Assembly (NCBI GenBank): GCA_902464565.1
Contig: CABQJV010000021.1
Coordinates: 1 to 39,393 of the forward strand
Source: an uncultured Collinsella sp.
GTDB lineage: Bacteria; Actinomycetota; Coriobacteriia; Coriobacteriales; Coriobacteriaceae
DNA: 39,393 nt
Reading direction: 5' to 3'
Both the position numbers and the translations under genes were made by a program. This document shows positions 1-8,341 of this stretch, one piece after another. The first letter of the stretch is position 1; each line of letters starts with the position of its first letter. Under the pieces are notes generated by a model. It searched no databases, was not told where the DNA came from, and saw nothing but the letters and a program-made list of their open reading frames with translations.

Positions 1-58
1 GGGGCCAGCGGCACGTCAAAAGACCATACACCTACGGGCGAAGGACCACCAAACTGGG

Positions 59-1225
59 CTAGGCAGCCGGGCAGATCTTCTTGAAGAGCTCAATGACGTC
101 GTCGAGCGTCGCCTCGCGCGGGTTACCCGGGAAGCAAGCGTCGGCCATGGCGTCCTTGGCCAGGACCTCGATCTCGTCAGCCTTCATGGCCTCGCAGACG
201 TGCGGGATATTCACGTCGGCGGAAAGCTGCTTGACGGCGGCGATAGCAGCATCGGCAGCCTCGTCGGTGCTCATGCCCGTGGTGTCAACACCCATGGCAA
301 CGGCAACCTTGGCCAGGCGCTCAGCGCAAACCGGCTTGTTGAACTCCATGGCAATCGGCAGCAGCATGGCGCAAGCGACGCCGTGCGGGGTGTCGTAGTG
401 AGCGGACAGGGTGTGAGCCATTGCGTGGTCGATGCCCAGGCCAACGTTGGAGAAGCCCATGCCGGCGACATACTGGCCAAGGGCCATGCCCTCGCGGCCG
501 GAGCCGGGCTGGCCGGACTTGGCCTCGGCGACGGAGTCACGCAGGTTCTCGCTGATCAGCTTAATAGCCTCAAAGTGGAACATGTCGGAGAGCTCCCAGG
601 CACCCTTGGTGGTGTAGCCCTCGATGGCGTGGGTCAGAGCGTCCATGCCGGTGGAAGCGGTCAGGCCGGCGGGCATGGAAGCCATCATGTCGGGGTCGAC
701 GACGGCGACCTCGGGGGCGTCGTTGGTATCGACGCACACGAACTTGCGGACCTTCTCGGGGTCGGTGATGACGTAGTTGATGGTCACCTCGGCAGCGGTA
801 CCGGCGGTCGTCGGCACGGCGATGGTGAACACGGCGTGGTTCTTAGTCGGAGCAACGCCCTCGAGGCTGCGGACATCGGCGAACTCGGGGTTATTGATGA
901 TGATGCCAATAGCCTTGGCAGTGTCCATAGAGGAGCCGCCACCGATGGTCACGATAGCGTCAGCCTCGGCGGCCTTGAAGGCCTCGACGCCGTCCTTGAC
1001 GTTCTGGATGGTGGGGTTGGGCTTGATCTCGGAGTAGAGGCTCCAAGCGATGCCGGCGGCGTCGAGCTCGTCAGTCACCTTAGCGGTAACGCCAAACTTG
1101 ACCAGATCGGGGTCGGAGCAGACGAAGATCTTCTTGTAGCCACGACGCTGGAGCTCACCGGGGATCTCCTTGATGGCGCCGGAACCATGATAAGAAATGG
1201 TGTTGAGAACGAAACGATTAGCCAT
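59..1225 (-). CDS. fucO: Lactaldehyde reductase / iron-containing alcohol dehydrogenase
   Basis: A 388-residue group III alcohol dehydrogenase that reduces L- or D-lactaldehyde to 1,2-propanediol with NADH during fucose or rhamnose fermentation; a cytoplasmic enzyme. The sequence closely follows remembered E. coli FucO along its length (for example RRGYKK, NNPEFADVRSLEG, PTTAGTAAEVTINYVITD, ALGQYVAGMGFSNVGLG). The nucleotide loop GGGSSMDT lies at 95-102. Expected iron ligands are Asp195, His199, His267 and His281. The start was placed at the ATG after GGGAGG (1233-1238); an upstream in-frame start at 1267 lacks this support. No fucose or rhamnose catabolic gene is in the window, so the substrate rests on similarity alone. 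A closely related propanediol or alcohol dehydrogenase of the same family is the alternative. Confidence 0.85.
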   Translation of the reverse strand: MANRFVLNTISYHGSGAIKEIPGELQRRGYKKIFVCSDPDLVKFGVTAKVTDELDAAGIAWSLYSEIKPNPTIQNVKDGVEAFKAAEADAIVTIGGGSSMDTAKAIGIIINNPEFADVRSLEGVAPTKNHAVFTIAVPTTAGTAAEVTINYVITDPEKVRKFVCVDTNDAPEVAVVDPDMMASMPAGLTASTGMDALTHAIEGYTTKGAWELSDMFHFEAIKLISENLRDSVAEAKSGQPGSGREGMALGQYVAGMGFSNVGLGIDHAMAHTLSAHYDTPHGVACAMLLPIAMEFNKPVCAERLAKVAVAMGVDTTGMSTDEAADAAIAAVKQLSADVNIPHVCEAMKADEIEVLAKDAMADACFPGNPREATLDDVIELFKKICPAA

Positions 1226-1323
1226 TGATAGCCTCCCATCGTGTGCGGGGCACCCATTACGCCCCACGCTATGAGTCCCATCCTAACGCTTTTGAAACGA
1301 AAAACGCGTGAGAACGTCAAAAT

Positions 1324-1341
1324 TGTTAAAGCGTTTCAACA
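1324..1341. promoter_or_regulatory. LacI-family-type operator upstream of fucO
   Basis: TGTTAAAGCGTTTCAACA is an 18-bp imperfect palindrome (14 of 18 positions symmetric) with a central CG, the usual shape of LacI/GalR-family operators. It lies about 100 bp upstream of the fucO start. A second TTGAAACG half-site sits near 1292. No LacI-type gene is in the window. The promoter hexamers could not be fixed. Confidence 0.4.
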
Positions 1342-1357
1342 GATGATGAAAAATAAT

Positions 1358-1384
1358 GCGGCAAAGGGACAGCCCCTTTGCCGC
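1358..1384 (-). terminator. Rho-independent terminator of the DUF1275 gene
   Basis: An 11-bp perfect stem (GCGGCAAAGGG with CCCTTTGCCGC) with a five-base loop lies just after the stop of the DUF1275 gene. On the minus strand it is followed by the T-rich run ATTATTTTTC. Confidence 0.8.
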
Positions 1385-1390
1385 GTTCGG

Positions 1391-2107
1391 TTACTTTCGG
1401 CAGCCCTCTTTCCAAGCCTCGGCCGCAACCTTCCAGCGTAAGCGCAAGTCGCGCTCGCGGTCGATGAACATGATGGCAAACGCGACAAACAGCAGCAAGC
1501 TCGCCACGACGATGGCGTGCAGGCCCATGCGCTCAATGCACCAGTTGCCCAACACGGCGCCAAACACAAAGGTAAAGATCACGCCAAAGTACAGCAGGCC
1601 GTTTTCCAAAAAGCCGCGCCTGTGGGTGATGATGTAATCGTCCACGTTTTGCAGCGCGTTGCGCAAGTTGCCGATGCACATGGTCGTAGCGATGCCGTGA
1701 CCGTGGATCTTGCGGAAGCTCTCGACCTGCATGCCGCAAGCAAACGAGGTGAGGCAGTTGGCGAGCAGGTTGAAATTGCCGCCCGGGATAAAGCTCACGC
1801 CCAGCAAGATGACAGCTTCAAAGAACACCGTTACCTGGCGCCAGTGAATCACGCTGCCAAACCGCTCGTGCACCAGGTCGGCAAGCATAATGCCCACGGC
1901 AAACGACACCACGGGGAAGAAATAGCGTCCCGCCAGCGCCCAATTGCCCTCCGAGATGCTCACGCCCACCAGCAAGATGTTGCCCGTCTGCGCGTTGGCG
2001 AAAACATGGTCGCGCCCAATGTACGAATACACGTCCATAAAGCCACCGGCGAGCGCCAAGATGATGCCCAGCTCGATGGACTCCGATATCTGTTTGGCAC
2101 GCTGCAT
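1391..2107 (-). CDS. YoaK/DUF1275 family membrane protein
   Basis: A 238-residue polytopic membrane protein of the YoaK (DUF1275) family; members usually have about 220-240 residues and no established function. The N-terminal part contains GGFMDVYSYIGRDHVFANAQTGN, the conserved family start in which the first helix is followed by a short polar stretch and QTGN. About six hydrophobic segments follow, and the protein ends in a basic tail (RERDLRLRWK). The start is the ATG at 2107, ten bases after GGAGG (2118-2122). Longer in-frame starts up to 2341 add a non-hydrophobic leader atypical of the family. It is transcribed alone, divergently from ygiQ, and closed by its own terminator. Confidence 0.75.
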   Translation of the reverse strand: MQRAKQISESIELGIILALAGGFMDVYSYIGRDHVFANAQTGNILLVGVSISEGNWALAGRYFFPVVSFAVGIMLADLVHERFGSVIHWRQVTVFFEAVILLGVSFIPGGNFNLLANCLTSFACGMQVESFRKIHGHGIATTMCIGNLRNALQNVDDYIITHRRGFLENGLLYFGVIFTFVFGAVLGNWCIERMGLHAIVVASLLLFVAFAIMFIDRERDLRLRWKVAAEAWKEGCRK

Positions 2108-2289
2108 CGTCGTGCATCCTCCTTGTTGACGACTCTCTCGTGCGTTGGCGGAAACATAACCGCCGTTCATACTGTAACCCATTGACAACATGGCGTGCGC
2201 GCGAGACGGGTTCTCCAACGCGCAGATACACAGTCTGGAAACAAACGATCCTCGCATCGACGCGCCGATCCCCCAGCTCATGTACTCCC

Positions 2290-2322
2290 CCAGTCTTTTT
2301 AGCCCCGTCCCAAAAAGACTGG
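2290..2322. repeat. Inverted repeat in the ygiQ upstream region
   Basis: CCAGTCTTTTT (2290-2300) pairs perfectly with AAAAAGACTGG (2312-2322) across an 11-base C-rich loop. A TACAAT hexamer (2324-2329) follows at once, so the dyad would overlap the -35 region of a ygiQ promoter. It could be an operator or part of a short repeat. It lies in the divergent region 2108-2360, where I see no gene. Confidence 0.5.
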
Positions 2323-2360
2323 TTACAATTACGTGCAGCATACAGACACCGGGAGGGATC

Positions 2361-4502
2361 GTGGCAAAAAAGCCTCAGCACGCTCAGAACAGCCAACGCG
2401 GACAGCAGGGCAAACAGGGCCAGCAGCAAAAGCGCGGCGGCAAGGCGCAGGCCACGGTCGCCCGCGCCAAGCATTCCCTAGCGACGCCCGCCCGCCCCTG
2501 GCGCCCGGGCCGCGACAAATTTCTCCCCGTCAGTCGCGCCGATATGAATGCGCGCGGCTGGGACCAGTGCGACTTTGTCTACATCTGCGGCGACGCCTAC
2601 GTGGACCATCCCAGCTTTGGCATGGCCATCATCAGCCGCGTCCTCGACGCGCACGGCTACAAAGTGGGCATCATCTGCCAACCCGACTGGACCGACCCCG
2701 CCAGCATCACCGTGCTCGGCGAGCCGCGCCTAGGCTTTCTCGTCAGTGCCGGCAACATGGACTCCATGGTCAACCATTATTCGGTGACCAAGCATCGCCG
2801 CCACACCGACGCCTATACCCCCGGTGGCGAGGAGGGGCGCCGTCCCAATCGCGCCGTCACGGTCTACGGCAACCTCATCCGCCAGACGTTTAAGGACGCC
2901 CCCATCATCATCGGCGGCATCGAGGCGAGCCTGCGCCGCCTGGCCCACTACGACTACTGGCAGGACAAGCTTAAGCGTTCGGTACTGCTCGACTCGGGCG
3001 CCGATATTCTCATCTACGGCATGGGCGAGCACGCGATTGTCGAGATCGCCGACGCGCTCGACGCGGGGCTACCCGTCGATCAGATCACCTATATCAACGG
3101 CACCGTTTACCGCACGGGTTCGCTCGACGAGGTCTACGACTACGACCTGCTGCCCAGCTGGGACGACCTTGCCGCTGACAAGCTCAACTACGCCCGCAGC
3201 TTTAACGTGCAGCAGCAAAATATGGACCCTATCACCGGCCATCGCTTGGTAGAGCCATATCCCAACAGCGTGTACGTGGTGCAGAACCCGCCGTCGGCAA
3301 CACTCACCACCGACGAGATGGACGAGGTTGCCGAACTCCCCTACGCACGCGATTGGCATCCCGACTACGACGCGGCGGGCGGCGTGCCAGCCTTTGCCGA
3401 GATCAAGTTTTCCATTAGCTCCAACCGCGGCTGTTTTGGCGAGTGCTCGTTTTGCGCCCTTACCTTCCACCAGGGCCGCGTGTTGCAGATGCGCAGCCAC
3501 GACTCGATCATGCGCGAGGCCGAGCTGCTCACGCGCGATCCCGAGTTTAAGGGCTACATCAACGACGTGGGCGGACCGACGGCAAACTTTAGCCGCCCTG
3601 CCTGCGACAAGCAGCTCAAGCACGGCGTGTGCAAGAACAAGCGCTGCCTGTGGCCGAGCGTGTGCAAGAACATGGTAGTCGACGAGAGCGGCTACACGCA
3701 GCTGTTGCGCGACCTGCGCCAGCTGCCGGGCGTCAAGAAGGTCTTCGTCCGCAGCGGCATCCGCTTCGACTACACCATGGCCGACGCCTCGGACGAGTTT
3801 TTGCGCGAGCTGCTGGAGCATCATGTCTCGGGCCAGCTACGCGTGGCACCCGAGCACGTGAGCGACGCGGTGTTGTCCGTGATGGGCAAGCCGAGCCGAG
3901 CCGTCTACGATGCGTTCTGCCGTAAATTTGAACGCCTGAACCGCGAATACGGACTCAAGCAGTATGTGGTGCCATACCTGATCTCGAGCCACCCCGGCTC
4001 GACGATGAAGGAAGCCGTAGAGCTCGCCGAAGCCGTGCGCGACATGGGCTATATGCCCGAGCAGGTGCAGGACTTCTACCCCACGCCGTCCACCATGTCG
4101 ACCTGCATGTACTACACCGGCGTGGACCCGCGCACCATGGAGCCGATCTACGTGGCGCGCGACCCGCACGAGAAGGCCATGCAGCGTGCGCTCATCCAGT
4201 ATCGCAAGCCCGAGAACTACAAGCTCGTGCGCGAGGCGCTGGAAAAAGCCGGCCGCCGCGATCTGATTGGCTACACCAAGCATTGCCTGATTCGTCCCGT
4301 GCCCCCGCGCCCGGGCGAGACGTCTGCTGGCGGCGGGCATGGCACCGGCAAGAAGGGCGGCAAACCGCATGGCGGCGCCGGCGGCAAGGGGCCCAAGGGT
4401 AGCAAGGGGCACGGCGGCATGTCGCGCGCACAGAACACTGCCGGTCGCAATCGCGCGGCCCAGGGACGGCAGGGCGCCAACGGCGGCGGACGTCGCAACT
4501 AG
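2361..4502 (+). CDS. ygiQ: YgiQ family radical SAM protein (UPF0313)
   Basis: A 713-residue radical S-adenosylmethionine enzyme of the YgiQ/UPF0313 family (E. coli YgiQ has about 740 residues); the substrate is unknown. The [4Fe-4S] motif CxxxCxxC is at Cys358, Cys362 and Cys365 (GCFGECSFCAL). Family landmarks are present: DFVYICGDAYVDHPSFG, IIIGGIEASLRR, DVGGPTANF and a second Cys cluster (CKNKRCLWPSVC). The start is a GTG at 2361 preceded by GGGAGG at 2351-2356; the frame stays open upstream to 2190, but without family similarity. The first 50 residues are Q/K/G-rich and the last 60 are a Gly/Lys/Arg low-complexity tail, possibly RNA-binding. It converges on the CPBP gene and shares its last four bases. 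Confidence 0.88.
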   Translation: MAKKPQHAQNSQRGQQGKQGQQQKRGGKAQATVARAKHSLATPARPWRPGRDKFLPVSRADMNARGWDQCDFVYICGDAYVDHPSFGMAIISRVLDAHGYKVGIICQPDWTDPASITVLGEPRLGFLVSAGNMDSMVNHYSVTKHRRHTDAYTPGGEEGRRPNRAVTVYGNLIRQTFKDAPIIIGGIEASLRRLAHYDYWQDKLKRSVLLDSGADILIYGMGEHAIVEIADALDAGLPVDQITYINGTVYRTGSLDEVYDYDLLPSWDDLAADKLNYARSFNVQQQNMDPITGHRLVEPYPNSVYVVQNPPSATLTTDEMDEVAELPYARDWHPDYDAAGGVPAFAEIKFSISSNRGCFGECSFCALTFHQGRVLQMRSHDSIMREAELLTRDPEFKGYINDVGGPTANFSRPACDKQLKHGVCKNKRCLWPSVCKNMVVDESGYTQLLRDLRQLPGVKKVFVRSGIRFDYTMADASDEFLRELLEHHVSGQLRVAPEHVSDAVLSVMGKPSRAVYDAFCRKFERLNREYGLKQYVVPYLISSHPGSTMKEAVELAEAVRDMGYMPEQVQDFYPTPSTMSTCMYYTGVDPRTMEPIYVARDPHEKAMQRALIQYRKPENYKLVREALEKAGRRDLIGYTKHCLIRPVPPRPGETSAGGGHGTGKKGGKPHGGAGGKGPKGSKGHGGMSRAQNTAGRNRAAQGRQGANGGGRRN

Positions 4503-5410
4503 GGCAGCGGCGCGCTCGCTGCGTCCATCCCACACGCGTGGCGCAGCGAGCGCATCGCCCCTACCAGCACAAAGCCGGCGATGGCAACCGTGACCACCAC
4601 GTCGAGCGGAGTGTTCACAAACCACAGCAGCCCCATGAGATACGACCCGGCATTAAAGGCAAAGTGCAGCAGGATCGTGTAGCGGAGCTTTCCGGTCGTC
4701 ACGAGCACCCAACCAAAGATGAGGCCGGCGGCACCCGCGTAGCAACCCTGCACCCAGTTCATGTGCATAAAGCCGAAGACCGCCGCCTGCAGCACGATTG
4801 CCGCGGCGACGCCCCAGGTACTCGGGGCCGACCAGGGCACCATGGCGCCGTCCTGCGCGCTCGCACGACGCCGGCGCTTCCAAAGTGGGCGGCACTGCGG
4901 ATTAAACGCTCGGAGCGAAAACTCAAAAATAATGCCGCGCACCAGCAGCTCCTCACAAAATGGGGCGCCGAGCACCGTAGTCAGGACGGCGAGATAGCTG
5001 GTGTCGCCCATGCCTGTTTCCTCGACAAGCTCGCTGTAGTCGGCCGCGGCATCGGGCAACAGCGACAGCACGGCGTCGGTCACGTAGCCAACGACCACCT
5101 GCAGGGCCAAGCCAATCACGATAACGCAGGCGATGCGTTTCCACGCCCCACGCGCTCCCCCGCCGAGCGGATGCTCGCTTTGCCGGCGTGCCATAAACGA
5201 ACGCGGCCACAGATAACGCCACCACAGTAGCGCCATCAAAAACGATGCCGTCTGCGCGACGGCCTGAAGCAATTGAATGTCGAGGCCATCGATCGAAAAA
5301 CCCATGAACACCGATGCGACGCCAAGGGCGGAGAACAAAACGACGCTCAGGGCAATATCGGCAGCGACGACGCCAAAACAGGCAAGCGCCCAAATCATCG
5401 CATTGAGCAT
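4499..5410 (-). CDS. CPBP family intramembrane metalloprotease
   Basis: A 303-residue multi-pass membrane protein of the CPBP (CAAX protease and bacteriocin-processing, Abi) family. The three signature motifs are visible: EExxxR (Glu153, Glu154, Arg158), FxxxH (His216 in FGFMHMNW) and HxxxN (His249, Asn253 in HFAFNAG). These are the catalytic residues of the Rce1 fold, so activity is plausible. Around seven hydrophobic helices surround them. Possible roles in the family are prenylated-protein cleavage, bacteriocin self-immunity or anchoring; the context does not discriminate. The start at 5410 follows AGGAGG (5416-5421). It lies downstream of the orphan antitoxin on the same strand, with a strong hairpin (5431-5486) just before its ribosome-binding site. 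Confidence 0.85.
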   Translation of the reverse strand: MLNAMIWALACFGVVAADIALSVVLFSALGVASVFMGFSIDGLDIQLLQAVAQTASFLMALLWWRYLWPRSFMARRQSEHPLGGGARGAWKRIACVIVIGLALQVVVGYVTDAVLSLLPDAAADYSELVEETGMGDTSYLAVLTTVLGAPFCEELLVRGIIFEFSLRAFNPQCRPLWKRRRRASAQDGAMVPWSAPSTWGVAAAIVLQAAVFGFMHMNWVQGCYAGAAGLIFGWVLVTTGKLRYTILLHFAFNAGSYLMGLLWFVNTPLDVVVTVAIAGFVLVGAMRSLRHACGMDAASAPLP

Positions 5411-5430
5411 GCCAACCTCCTCCCGACAGG

Positions 5431-5486
5431 TAGTCGTTAAAGAACGTCCCCAACGACTAGTCATTGGGGACGTTCTTTAACGACTA
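5431..5486. repeat. Family-3 palindromic repeat, perfect 23-bp hairpin
   Basis: The 23 bases at 5431-5453 are the exact reverse complement of 5464-5486, around a ten-base loop that itself contains GACTAGTC. The key core is TTGGGGACGTTCTT. A related copy, with 21 of 23 bases identical in the right arm, lies at 31280-31302. The right arm forms the last codons of the antitoxin gene, and the left arm ends ten bases from the CPBP ribosome-binding site. There is no T-run, so it is not an ordinary terminator. Confidence 0.9.
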
Positions 5487-5682
5487 GTTGCTGGGGACAG
5501 TCTTTGCCAAAAGCCCCGTTGGGCGAGATGTCGAACGGGAAGGTGCCGCAGCGATTGAAGGCGGCGATGAACATGCGGATGGCGTTGGACGGCGTGGTGC
5601 CCACGAGCTGGGTTGCCGCCGCGAAGGCCGCCTTTTCCTCGGGCAAGACCTTCGCGACAACCGGGGTCATGTGTTCTGCCAT
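5461..5682 (-). CDS. Orphan RelB/DinJ-type antitoxin with repeat-encoded tail
   Basis: A 73-residue protein resembling RelB/DinJ antitoxins, which bind DNA as ribbon-helix-helix dimers and neutralise a RelE/YafQ mRNA interferase. The family core is VLPEEKAAFAAATQLVGTTPSNAIRMFI followed by GTFPFDI. The start at 5682 follows GGAAG; a longer frame to 5757 has no ribosome-binding site. No toxin gene follows: the next gene on the strand is the CPBP protease. The last 14 residues (KDCPQQLVVKERPQ) are encoded by the family-3 palindrome and its border, so the original C-terminus, the toxin-binding end in this family, may have been replaced. It could be a degenerate remnant or an orphan regulator. Confidence 0.7.
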   Translation of the reverse strand: MAEHMTPVVAKVLPEEKAAFAAATQLVGTTPSNAIRMFIAAFNRCGTFPFDISPNGAFGKDCPQQLVVKERPQ

Positions 5683-5717
5683 GGCGCTTCCTTTTTGAAA
5701 CGACGGTGGTGCGGATG

Positions 5718-5774
5718 GATGCGGGCCACGCGGCTGGGCGACGGGCTGTGAAGGCAACCCGATTGGCCCGCATC
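5718..5774. repeat. Long-range hairpin in the antitoxin leader
   Basis: GATGCGGGCCA (5718-5728) pairs perfectly with TGGCCCGCATC (5764-5774), enclosing 35 bases. Further upstream, near 5797-5825, GGTATTACTT and AAGTATTACC form a looser dyad that may be a promoter-proximal operator. The rest of 5683-5897 shows no gene. Confidence 0.5.
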
Positions 5775-5897
5775 TGGAGTTTGTTCTACGGCGTTGGTAT
5801 TACTTGGTATTCCTAAGTATTACCCCGCAGATAGAATACCATACCCGATCCCATGGGGACGGAGAAAAAACGGATCAATTTGTTGCTGAGTAAGTAT

Positions 5898-7277
5898 TTA
5901 GAGCGTGATGATGTCCGAGATATTGAGGGCCTGAGCGTCGACGGCATCGTGCGTAGCAAGCAACAGCATGCGGCCGTCGAGCAAGTCGCGCACGACCTCG
6001 GCGCATGCGTCGCGCGCAGCGATGTCTAGACCGGTAAAGGGCTCGTCCAGAATCACCGCGTCGCCTGGGCACAGCAGAGCTCGGGCAATCTCGACGCGAC
6101 GGCGCTGCCCGCCCGAAAGCTCGGCCACACGAGCATGCACATCGACCCCCGGCACCAGCAGGCGCAACAGGGCTGCGGCACTCGAGGCGTCCATGTGCGC
6201 GTCGGCGCACACCAGCACGTTATCCAGGGCAGAAACGTCCTCGACCAGGTGCACATCCTGAAACACCATCGAGCACGGTGCGCACTCCCCCGCCGCCAGC
6301 GCGAGCAACGTCGACTTGCCCACACCCGAGGCGCCCATCACGCAGGCGCGCCCACCCGCGGGCACGCGAAGCACCAGTCCGTCGAGTGCCGGCGCCCAGG
6401 GCGCCCGGTCGCCCACCGCGAGCGCAAGCTCCGCAGCAGCGCCGGCGCCAGCAGAGTCGCCCGAACGCCCGCGAGTACCACGCCCATGTGCCCACACGGC
6501 AGCACGCCACGCCGCGGGCCCCGAAGCCCGCAGCAACCACACCAGCACACGCTCGCATGCCCACGATGCCGCCACGACTAGCACGGTCCAAGCCAGCAGG
6601 TCAGCCGTCTCGATGAGCAGCTTCGCCTGATAGATGCGCTCACCCACGGTGCCCACCGCCATGCCGATCAGCTCCGCCGCCACGCCGGCCTTCCAGCTCA
6701 TGCCGATCACAGCGCGGGCGCACGAAAGCACAAACGGCAGGACCTCGCGCCAGGTGTGGGCGCAAAACAGACGCCAACCCCGCACGCCATGCAGACGAAA
6801 CATCTGCTCCAGCGGCTTATCCACTTGCGCCAAGCCCTCGACCAGCGAAAAATATACGCCCGGCAGCGCCATCAAAAAGACCGCCGCAATGCTCACGCGC
6901 GCCGACCCCAACCAAATGAGCAGCAGGACCACCACGCAGGCAACCGGTGTCGCCTTAACAAACGAAAGCGCCGGCGCCACCAGGCGGGCAAACGTCCGCG
7001 ACCGCACCGAGGCTCCCGCCATCACGCCGCCGCACACCGCGGCAAGCGCCAAACCGCCTAGAATCCGCGCACCCGAGCCCGCCAGAATCGCCCACGTGCC
7101 GACATCGCACACCAGCCGCAGCAACGCCACCACGACAGCGCCCGGCCCCGGCAAAATCAACGGCTGCGCCACGAAACCCGCCATCAGCACCCACACGGCA
7201 AGCCAAAAGGCGGCAACGGCACCTGCTGCCGCCACCGCCTTCATACGCTCTGTCATGTGTCGAGCAAACGCACGCAC
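5898..7277 (-). CDS. ABC transporter, fused permease and ATPase (NitT/TauT/SsuCB type)
   Basis: A 459-residue protein joining two parts that are normally separate. Residues 1-255 are a BPD-type permease with about six helices and an EAA-like cytoplasmic loop around 148-185 (GLAQVDKPLEQMFRLHGVRGWRLF), as in SsuC/ThiX permeases. After an Ala/Gly/Arg linker (255-285), residues 286-459 form an ATPase: Walker A GASGVGKS (315-322), Q-loop Gln340, signature LSGGQ (387-391), Walker B VILDEP (408-413) and switch His443. Only 19 residues separate the Walker A lysine from the Q-loop, about half the usual distance, so the nucleotide domain is compact. The start is GTG at 7277, following GGAG inside the upstream stop region; the gap to the binding-protein gene is three bases. 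The substrate is unknown. Confidence 0.85.
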   Translation of the reverse strand: MRAFARHMTERMKAVAAAGAVAAFWLAVWVLMAGFVAQPLILPGPGAVVVALLRLVCDVGTWAILAGSGARILGGLALAAVCGGVMAGASVRSRTFARLVAPALSFVKATPVACVVVLLLIWLGSARVSIAAVFLMALPGVYFSLVEGLAQVDKPLEQMFRLHGVRGWRLFCAHTWREVLPFVLSCARAVIGMSWKAGVAAELIGMAVGTVGERIYQAKLLIETADLLAWTVLVVAASWACERVLVWLLRASGPAAWRAAVWAHGRGTRGRSGDSAGAGAAAELALAVGDRAPWAPALDGLVLRVPAGGRACVMGASGVGKSTLLALAAGECAPCSMVFQDVHLVEDVSALDNVLVCADAHMDASSAAALLRLLVPGVDVHARVAELSGGQRRRVEIARALLCPGDAVILDEPFTGLDIAARDACAEVVRDLLDGRMLLLATHDAVDAQALNISDIITL

Positions 7278-7280
7278 GGG

Positions 7281-8339
7281 CTACTCCATGTAGTAGAAAT
7301 CGTCAGCCGGGAGCTTGCCGCCCACGGCGCTCGCGTCCGCATCGGCCAGCACCTGCAGGTATCCACCGAGCGCCGCCTTCATATCCTTCCCCGTCTGGCA
7401 CACGAGCATGCACCCGGGAATCGCCTTTTCGGCAATCGCGGCGTTATCCACGATACCCGCATCGACCACGGCCTGAGCCCAGTCCGCCGGCGCCGCGTTC
7501 ACGGCCTCAACGCTCGCAGCATGGCAGCTCAGGAATTCCGCCACGGCCTCGGGATGCTCCTCGGCAAAGGCACGGCGCACCACGGTCACGCCCGTCAGCA
7601 GGCGCGAACCCGTGTCACTTGCCAGCTCATCCCACACATCGGTCAGACTTACCGGAGCCGACAGCTTGCCTTCGCTCTTTGCGATGGCAGCGGTCTTGAA
7701 CGGCTCGGGCAGCACGCCCACGGCAGACGGATCGGCAAGCAACGCCGACAGCACCTCGGTGGGCTCGCTCTTAAACTCAAGCGCCACCTGGCCGGTCAGG
7801 CCCGCGCGCTCCAGCAGGTAACTCATGACGTACTCCGGCGTGGTGCCCTTGCCCGTCATGTAGACAGTATGGCCCGCCAGATCGCCAAACGAGGCCACAC
7901 TCGCGTTACCCGTCACCACGTTCAGCACGCCCAGCGTGTTGATGTCGATGACCTGCACCGCGCCCTCGGTCTTGTTGTAGAGCACGCTCGCCACGTTGGC
8001 CGGCACCAAGGCAATGTCGATATCGCCCTGAATCACCTTGGGCGCGATCTCGTCGGCGGCAGTGTTGATCGCAAAGTCGAACTCATTGTCCGTCTCGCCA
8101 TCGGCAGCCTGGTCCATAAACTGCACCAGGCCAATCGAGGTCGGCCCCTTGAGCGAGGCGACGTGCACCTCGACCGGCTCGGCAGCGGCACCGTCAGCGA
8201 CAGACCCGGCAGCCGAGCCCGCGGCAGACCCGGCCCCGGCAGACCCGCCGCCACAGCCAGCCAGCGCGAGCGACAGGGCGCCCACGGCGAGCGCCGAGGC
8301 AAACCCCCGGCGCGACATCTCAACATCAAACACACGCAT
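7281..8339 (-). CDS. ABC transporter substrate-binding lipoprotein (NitT/TauT-like)
   Basis: A 352-residue solute-binding lipoprotein. The N-terminus has a Tat-like twin-arginine motif (SRRGFAS, residues 9-15), a hydrophobic stretch and the lipobox LALAGC with lipidated Cys29; a Gly/Ala/Ser linker follows. The mature part resembles periplasmic proteins of the NMT1/SsuA/ThiY group (KGPTSIGLVQFMDQ, DIALVPANVASVLYNKT, GKGTTPEYVMSYLL). It ends two to three bases from its neighbours on both sides, so it belongs to the hydrogenase operon and pairs with the fused permease-ATPase. The start at 8339 was chosen for the complete signal peptide; the in-frame Met at 8318 is possible. The ligand cannot be read from sequence; sulfonates, thiamin precursors and flavins are ligands of related proteins. 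Confidence 0.85.
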   Translation of the reverse strand: MRVFDVEMSRRGFASALAVGALSLALAGCGGGSAGAGSAAGSAAGSVADGAAAEPVEVHVASLKGPTSIGLVQFMDQAADGETDNEFDFAINTAADEIAPKVIQGDIDIALVPANVASVLYNKTEGAVQVIDINTLGVLNVVTGNASVASFGDLAGHTVYMTGKGTTPEYVMSYLLERAGLTGQVALEFKSEPTEVLSALLADPSAVGVLPEPFKTAAIAKSEGKLSAPVSLTDVWDELASDTGSRLLTGVTVVRRAFAEEHPEAVAEFLSCHAASVEAVNAAPADWAQAVVDAGIVDNAAIAEKAIPGCMLVCQTGKDMKAALGGYLQVLADADASAVGGKLPADDFYYME

Positions 8340-8341
8340 GG

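Noticed and set aside
5718..5774. Riboswitch in the antitoxin leader
   Set aside because: There is a long-range hairpin, but I can match it to no known riboswitch core, and the downstream gene is a small antitoxin.
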